A DNA stretch of 64,000 bases from Ischnura elegans (Eukaryota; Arthropoda; Insecta; Odonata; Coenagrionidae), in NCBI RefSeq assembly GCF_921293095.1, contig NC_060251.1, positions 38,421,644-38,485,643 of the forward strand, read 5' to 3'. The position numbers and the translations under genes were made by a program. Below, piece after piece: positions 24,401 through 33,400 of this stretch. Position 1 is the stretch's first letter; the number at the start of each line of letters is the position of its first letter. The notes below the pieces were generated by a model. The model searched no databases. It was not told the DNA's origin and worked only from the letters and a program-made list of their open reading frames with translations.

Positions 24401-27400
24401 CACTCAAATGCAGACCCATTTTGTATCACTTTCACGACCAAAATTTCTAGCATGAGCTTTCTCCTTTGTGTTACATAGGTATCTTTGAATAAAAAAACTT
24501 CAAACAGACTTTGTAGTTATCTGTCGGACTATGTATCTGTAGTTATAATTAATACTAAGGTCAAATGACGGATTCATAGTCGCCCACTGATTTTCACACC
24601 TCATCCATCCAACTTCTTTCACTTCTTTATGATGACTTCTCTTCATATGTTCATGAAATTCTCTCAAGCTTTTTTTTCAAGTCTAAAAAAATATTCTTAA
24701 ACTACATTGGAAACTATTCATTCGATGTTACCTTTCATTTTGTTCTCTACTTAATTTACATCACCCCTAGTTTGCATAGAAATTATAGAAAGGAAAATGA
24801 CAGTAAAAATTAGTGGGAGCAGTAAGTGTGCTTGATGGTTTTAGCATATTCTGGCGAGACCTTACTTCTATTCAATTTTTCATAGATCATAAATTAATGG
24901 GCTCCACGACGATTTTCCTTATCCTACTCCTTGGTAAAATCCCTTGTTTGTTATAGACCCCACTTTCTTTATATACAATATATCTCAGGCACCTTTCTTC
25001 AATACCAGATGCCACTACTAGGTATTATTCTCCTCTGATCACCTTTTCCTACGGATCTGAAACGACGATAAATTACTCTATACGTCGACAATTGCCGAAC
25101 TTCGGCTGCGTCAAGGTACGGGGTAACGTTCTGCATGGGAAGAACGGATTTCAGAGAACTTTATCTCATTTAAGATGAGAGATACGCCAAAAAAAACAAA
25201 TGTTCGGCCACAAAAATCCATCCGCTAGGTATTTCGTATAACTTTTTCAGTTGTTGGTCGCTATTTATTATGAATTGACGTATCGTAATGTTTTATTACG
25301 TTTTATTATAATTGTAACATCAGCTTTTTAAACATGTTTAAACCAAAGGCAGTTCGCCCAAATTGGTACATATTTTCAATCTCAACACATCTACCCAGGT
25401 ACCTATGTCGTTCCTCTAAAATTCTCCGGTACGCAACGTGTTCAGTCAAAACTTTTATCCAATCAATTTGTACCTATCAATAAGCCTAAGGATGGCGCAA
25501 TTGTGTATTATTTAGCTTGGACGAGAGGAAAAAGAAAAGACTTCATAGTTAAACTGGCTAAAGCACTGGACCGGAAATCGGAGGATTCGGGTTCGAATCT
25601 CGGTCAAGGTGAATGAATTTTTCTCTGCGGATTTTTCAAACAATTTGCGCATTACGGGTGACTCCGTTACGTTTTCACCGTGGCCAGTCCCGGTGTACTT
25701 AAATTAGTCAGGAGCGAAAACGTCTTTGTGTTCAAAGTTCGGGCTTTGCACTCCGGCTGTGGCGCTGTGCGCACGATTTCAACCTCTCGTGGCATCATAC
25801 GCTCAGCAGTCCATATCACCTTGTCATGTATAGTCCTCAAATTTCTGCAGGGGAGAATGACGCCTCGGTAGCTAAACTGGCTAAAGCATTCGAATCCCGT
25901 TCAAGGTGAAGGAATTTTTCTCTGTGGATTTTTCGCACAATTTGTGAATTGCGGGTGATTTCGTGAAGTTATCACCGTGGCTAGTCCCGGTATACTTAAA
26001 TTATTCATAGATATGAAAAACCGAAATTTCGTGCTAGAAGGCAGATCGTTAACATTATACACATATCAATCCTTCTTTTTGCCTACATAACCTCAAAACG
26101 GTATCACGAGGAAGAATGGTGCTTTATCCCGAAGAGTAAATTTTTCCCAAGTCAATCGAGTGGACAATTTTAACGGATCTGTACAAAGGAAAACTACTTA
26201 AATAACAACATAGCCGTCTAGAAAACGCCTGACTTTAAGGCCACACTTTCCACCATAAAGACACGGGCTCTCTAGAACATTGGGGATGGATTTACCCTTC
26301 AACATTAAACTAGAATTGGCAGGAAAATATACAAATTTCAGTAAACTGTTCCATGTCAAGTATTTATTTGAAAAATTAAGGTGATAATAACTGATACGTA
26401 CAATATTTATTACTTAAAAATCTATTATTAACAATATATCTGTCTATTGAGGTACTTATCAACGCTCCAATTCATGAATAAAATGCTCAAAAATTTCCAT
26501 AGTTGATAAAACTAGCAATCGTAATTCTATGAATATGAATGAATAGTGCAGGACTTTAAGCGCCACAAGTTAGGGTGGAAGAATAAAAAATAAATAGAAA
26601 TTTTAGTCGTAAAAGTGATATGCCTACAATGAATCTGCTACTTAAACTTATGACATTGCAGTACACGAAATGTCCCGGACCAATCACTCGTCATTACTTC
26701 TCTTTAGGTAGATAATTATTTTAAAATATTTCCTTGAATCTTGAAAGCAAAATAAAATTCAAGATGAAAAACTATTTCTATTCCTAATGGTTAGCGCTCG
26801 AGTACCAATAAATCCTAATAAACAGTTTATCATGTACCACGATGTTTTGGGGAGTGCATGACTTGTAGCAATTCTTGTTGACGACGTGAGGGAAATATGA
26901 GAGCCGTGTGAAAATGTACAGCCATTCCTGTTGACTACGCCGAACTAGCAAATGAGAGTGCTGTAATGAAAATAGTGGGGTTCGGTTGTACGTGTCGTCG
27001 CTTCCGATGTTTCGCCCTAAGTACATATTAATTGTTTTCGCAATGAGTGTGTATTTTGATTTGAGAAGTTAGGTATGAGTCGTCGCTCCTGAGTCTCTTC
27101 GTGAGTACTTTTCCTGGACAATTAAATTTGCAAGTTTTGTCACTTTGATTTGTGAAATAACAGTGCGTGTCGTCGATATCGATTATATATCTGAGTAATA
27201 ACTCGATCGATTATAAACATCGATTATATATCTGAGTAATAACTCAGATATATAATCGATAACGTAATCGGTAACGTTTCTATTTTCCGGTTCTAAAGCA
27301 GAATTTTAGTCGCAAATGAAGTTGCATGAAAAAAGCGCTATTTCGTGAGTCTAACAGTCTCATAAGAAAATTCCAACTCGAAAAGACTTTGGTCCTACCG

Positions 27401-30400
27401 GAAGTGTGACTCCGCGCAGGCAATTCATTTTATTCATAATCCTCTCATCACATCATTTATTCAAATTTTTTCTCAATTTAGCAACCGAAAATATTAACAG
27501 TGCAATAATTTATACTGGGAAATACTCAATTTTGAAGATGATACATTAGTTTTTACATGAAACTTTGTGAAATAAATATATATTCAAATGTTTTCGCTTT
27601 TTCAGGAGGTGAAAAAACTTGGAGAGAATACACTACTCTACCAAACATCTTAAAAGAATTTAATTCTGATTTATACGGCTACGCAACTGGAAAAGGCACT
27701 TTTTTCTCCAAATCTGCCCAACTCAATGTAGCTATTTCTGGATCCACTGATAACGATATACTCGCTCAGGCTATGTATTTGTACAATAAAAGTGCGGAAG
27801 ATCCTAAAGTCAACATGGAAGAGGATTGGAAGGTGACCATATAAAAGCATATTATATGTTTGTAACAATGTCAATCTCCGAAACAACTCAAAATAATAAA
27901 TTATTCACTTTTTTCCTACAGCTAATAAACATATTAATAGGTCAGAATAATATATGCTCATATTATTGCACTGATCCAGTCGGAAATTCACCGGATGCAC
28001 ATAAAACCCGTCTCCAAGAGGTTTTGGACTTCATCCAGGAAAAATTTCCAAGGACGTTTGTAAATCTCATTTCAATAGTAGGTATGTCCTCATAAGAGAG
28101 AAAAAGTGATACCTACTTGGAGCCGTGCATGATGCAACTGAAAATTTCGTATCAGTAATAAATGAGTCGATAATCAAAGAGGATAATGTAATTTTTTCAA
28201 CAGATACAACTCTCACCGCAAGATATCCGGGGTCAAGAGCCTGCGAAATTCTAAGACCAGTCACCTGCCCATGTTTGCTAGTGATACCTGATCTAGAGGA
28301 TAATATAGCAAAAATATCAGCTGTCGTCAGAGAATATCAGAAGAAAGAGGAAGAGCTGGTATTACACTATTTGCGTATTATTAATATCAGTAAAGTAACT
28401 AGAATTATGCTTTGGGGGATGGGGGAATTTGGGGGGGCGAAATCCCCCTTTAGGAGGGAGGAGGGGGAGGGACAGAAGTTGGCATGCCTGGATGTAAATT
28501 TTGCATCATTTTGGCGATTAAAATTTGGGTTTCACTCAAAATTCCGCGGGATATTTTCGCAACTGTGAAAACAGTATAATTTCGATACAGGAAAAAATTG
28601 TTTTTTTTTAATATCTCTGTGGCTTTGTAGCGGATTTATACCCCTTATTCCCCCCCATAGTTACGCCACTGATTAATATAGAAAATTTACTCTCAACGAG
28701 GATTTCAATGGCATAACCAAGATACGGGGTCTTCAACTTATACGCGGGTTATTCCACGCTACTCCAAGCATGAGTTCGCACAATCGGTTTTTATGAAAAA
28801 AAGGTGTAAATGTTTGGTTTATCAAAGGAGACATAATATTGGTAGATATAGTCGGCCGATTGAATATTTACATTCCATATATTGCATCTTTGAGAATATA
28901 AAGCTCAATTCCCCCGTATTCTATTTAAATTTACTAGCAGTAAAAGAGATAATCGAAATCATAATAAGACGGAGGAACTCAACTGACAGAATAAGCCATG
29001 ATGAACAAAATCTCTGAAGTTTTCATCAATATCTTATGGTACCTTGCATGCGTTACCATGTGCAGAAATATTTCTTGCATTTATTCCGACTCAAAACTAT
29101 CTTTTCATCCACTAAGGAACGTGACACCTCTAATGAGAAATACTACAAAATGAGACAATTTTGTTGCAATTAATTTTTAATTCACTGAATCGAGTTGAAA
29201 CTAAAAATGATTGATTTGCAGGCATCTGATGACCGCTACAAGAATAAAGAGGACTTTACTGTGGTTTGGCAGCCATTTTTCTTGTCAACTAATGCACCAT
29301 TGACGAGGGGAGCGCCAGAGACTCGAGTATTCTCCAAAGTGTTCACACCCACTTTGCCAATTTTGACTGCGGATTGTTTTCATCTCAACCAGCGAGGCTC
29401 AGCATTAGGTAAGACATTATTTTAGCAAGCTAGATATCATCAGCTTATTTGATGTCGTTATATGCTCATATAGTTCTCAATAAGTGTAAGAATCAACCTC
29501 ATTACGATGACTGCAGAGGTACATTCATCTTAGTTACTAAGCTATTCTTAGGAACTGGAAAATGAGTGGTAAACTGAACAAGGAAATGAATTTTTCGCAA
29601 AGAGATTTAAAAAAATCATTTACCCAAGCTCTGTGAATAATTTCACTCATATCTAGACTTTGCAGTGCTCTTTGAGTTCTTAAAGTGAATATGCCATAGA
29701 CGCTACCTGTATCCCTGTCCCGTAGCAAGTATTCCAAGAATCGTCAACGGAAGAAATTATATAATTATTGATTACTTTTAATTAATGTTGTGGTTTTGTT
29801 CTTCCGTTGACTCTCAAATGTCGCTATCGAGGGGTTAGGTGGAAGAGGGGACTTAGTCTCAACCTCGCCCGAATAAAGGCATATTATTATTATTGTATGT
29901 CCACTTATATTTGTTGCATCTTTATATACACGCAAAAAATAATTCAGCACCCTTCTAATCCAATGACATTCGGAAATAATAGCAACAAAATCTAAGAATG
30001 ATCAATAGTATAGTGCGCAGCTTTAATAAAAACTTGAAGTTCCAATTACTATTGATATCTATCAGGTTTCAAAAAACCACATTACTGACCATGATATATG
30101 CGCTGTTCTCTTACTAGTAGCGCTTTCAAGGCACTGATGACGAGTTTAATCAAATACCCCATCACAAATTTTTGCATTATCAAGCTATATACCTATAAGC
30201 TAATAACTTGCACAGTGGAAACATTCCTCATTTCCTCAAACTCTATATCTAGGATCCCAAAATAATAGGTATCTAAAGAGTGAGACGTTACCTTTTAGAT
30301 GTATAACTGAATAACAGAAATTTTATTTTCATTTGCAGTGGCACGAATTCTTTGGAATAATATGCTGGAGCCAGTGGGAAATAAAACCATGACACTGGAA

Positions 30401-33400
30401 GATATCTTCTTCCAAGGCATCAAATGTCCAACCAAGAAAAATCCCTATCTATTCACAGAAAAAAATTCGGAGACTTACCATAAACACTGTCACCAATGAG
30501 ACCCATCGAATCATATCCCCAAGCATGAGAGTCGAAGGTGAATGCTAGCAAAGATTTCTAAGTGCGTCGACAATCTAAGGATAACAATCAAAATTTGACA
30601 ACAATTTACGATAGCACAGTGAATGAGAAGTGAACTTGGAGTATAAAAAACAAAACATAGCAGATATATAAAAAAAAGTTGGCCATTGAACTACACTTAA
30701 AACTGCTTGTTCTGTAACCGTTAATGAAAACTATAACAAGATCCAATTGCTCAAAGCCAATTTAATAAAAGGTATCCAAAAATTTACCAAGACTAAGTTA
30801 TTAGAGATGCATATATGTATAATACTGAAAACTCTTTAAAAAGTTGGCATGAACTACTTTGGAATAAAACAACATTATGGTTCCTTCAAAATGGTAAGAA
30901 CTGTCCTATCAGAATGGCGTAACTAGGAATATGCTTTGGGGGGATGAGGGAGAGTGAGTGAGGGCTACCCCCCCTGGAAACGCGGAGTTAAGGAAATGTT
31001 TTGAAAATTAACATGCCTGAAAATGCATTTTACATCATTTTGGCACTTACAATTTAACTTTAAGCAGATGAAGTTATTATGTATCAAATCCAGAAAATAT
31101 TTTTAAATAATTTTTTTATCTCTCTGAGGCTTGGGGGGGGGGGGGGGGCTCATCCCCATAGGTATGCCACTGTCCTAACAGACGGCTCAGAAAGCTGTCC
31201 CAATGCCATTAAATATGATATAGCATTGTAGATCCTTTACCTCATATGCATTTTCTCTTTACCTCGAGAATTCTCAAAGATAAGATTTTTCCTTCATACA
31301 TTAATAGTCAAACGTCAAATGAGAATGCTTTTTTGAAAACTCTCTATATTTCTCTACTAATTCTGTACCCATAAAACGGGTATGCTTACTCCACCACTAT
31401 TACCATGTGGAAAGCATTTAACCATCGATTACGGATGCGGAGTGGTCAATTCTGTTGTTTCAGGGGGACAAAAATAAGACAATAAAGTAGCATTGAAGAG
31501 GAAGATTTCAGATTCGAGCCACCGGTCTCACTCCTTTATCTCAGCGCCCTTGTCTTTTTTCGCGACCTATTTATTTCGGGATGGAGTGACTTCTAAGCCG
31601 GACGCGAACGGTGTTCGTCCGCGCCTATGTGAACAGAGGCGACCGCTCCCCGCGCCCCGCGCGCGTAGCGCGAACCGTCCGCGTCAAGTTGAAACGGCCC
31701 TAAGAAGTACGGAAGTAAAATGAATAGAATAAAATGAAGGGCTTAGGGCTTCAATTAGGGCTAAAAATACAAACTTAGGGCTTAAATTTTGAAATCTTGC
31801 ACACAACAGGTGAGTTCAATCGCTATGTGCTATCAAATAACCATCGATTTCAGTTCACATCGATTTTTGATTTGACGCATAAAAAGCACGAGGCTTTTGC
31901 AGGAAAAAATAATTGGTTCACTGCAATCTTTGGTTACTTGAATGTGAAGCAGTGACGGTAGATAATTGTCAATGATTAAAGGTATTAAGAGATACATTTT
32001 AGAACGACTCCCTTTTTTTCATCGGCTAATCACAAGAAATGGTAATGTCAAAAGAAATCTTATCCAGTTTAGTCGGTCGTATGTTTCGGCCAACAAAAGA
32101 TTTTATGATGATCATTCAGAACGTGATTATGTGCTTAAAGCTAGTGTTTGATCGAGTGTTAATCTACCAATAGCCTTATTGTTTTCGGTTCAGGAAATCT
32201 TAAAGTGGTTCACCGTTCTGAAAAAAACGGTGCATTTTCTATGCACCGGTTTGAGAAAACAGTATGCTCTGGCCGGTCTATTGATTCTGTACAATCTCGG
32301 TACACCGGCTCAATAGACCGATACGGTTTTTATTTATGAACCAATTATTTTCTACTAAAGCTTTTTTTCTACTGCACCTTTATTTAGCAAGGTCCTTAGT
32401 TATATTTAATTCAGGAGAAATTATCGGAAAATATATAATTTGTGAATAATTTGCTCTGTGTTATCCGCAGAAAGAGGATCTTGATCCTATCATCGCCTAT
32501 TTCCACATTTCACTCGTGCAGAGAGAAATGGCATTCCCCCTTCACCCACAGTGGCCAAAGTGCCACAGATTTTTTGCGTTCAATGAGCAGTGGCTGAGTT
32601 CTCCCTTTGGGCAAATAAAAATTCGACATCTAGCTCATTCATTTCCGACAGGCGCTAGCCCCGCACGTAAAAGCGAATGCCTCTACGGAGGCAGCGCGGA
32701 GGGCTACTGAGCCGAGCGGGCGAAAAGAATGCTTAACACCAAAGGAAGGGATAAAGCAGCTTTTTGAGGTATGTTACTGTATCGAATTCTTTAAGTTAGC
32801 TGTAGACTACTCGTGAATCAACCACGTCATATCGTTCCACAATTATTTCCTTCCGTTTACCAGTTTACCTGAACAAAACGTGGGAATAACAAACTGCAGG
32901 CGATAAGGGAATGTTTTGAAGAAAAATATGGAAAACATAATGCCTAGATATCGGCTGAAAATCAACAAAAAAAGACAAGGGTACTAATGTGCATCAAAAG
33001 AGAGGAAGATAGGATAAACATAAAACTCGGTAAACTAAAAGCTTGAAGAAATGAAAGAGTTTTGTTACTAAGGAAGCCGATTAACCAACGACGCCAAAAG
33101 CAAGAAGAAAGAAAGATATTCTCGTACAAAGAGAAGAATCTACTCACAGCTACAAATACAAGCATACAAGTAAGGAAGCAACGTAACAGTTGCCACATAT
33201 GGAACATTTTTGTGTATGGGTGCGAGGTTTAGAAATTGACAGGTGCAGAAAGGTCAAGGGAGGAAGCATTCTAAATGTGGTACCTCCGAGAATGATGAAG
33301 ATTAAATGGATCGAACGAGTACGTAATGAGAGGAAAGAGAAGCCTTCTAAAAACCCTATGAATAACTTTGTCGGCCACATCAAGATGCACGATAGTCCGA

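Larger units (their letters stand above)
24036..27605. other. Intron 2 of gene 3 (3.6 kb)
   Basis: Holds a SINE pair (25544-26008) and a palindrome (27178-27260). Otherwise no coding signal, and no homology to intron 2 of the other paralogs. Confidence 0.6.

Noticed and set aside
28125-28568. 147-codon open frame on the plus strand
   Set aside because: Only 28204-28358 is exon 5 of gene 3. The start is intronic and the end runs through intron 5 into a hAT-type MITE.
31493-31723. GC-rich 76-codon open frame
   Set aside because: Low-complexity GC-rich sequence (GCGCCCCGCGCGCG) with no recognisable domain, start context or paralog.
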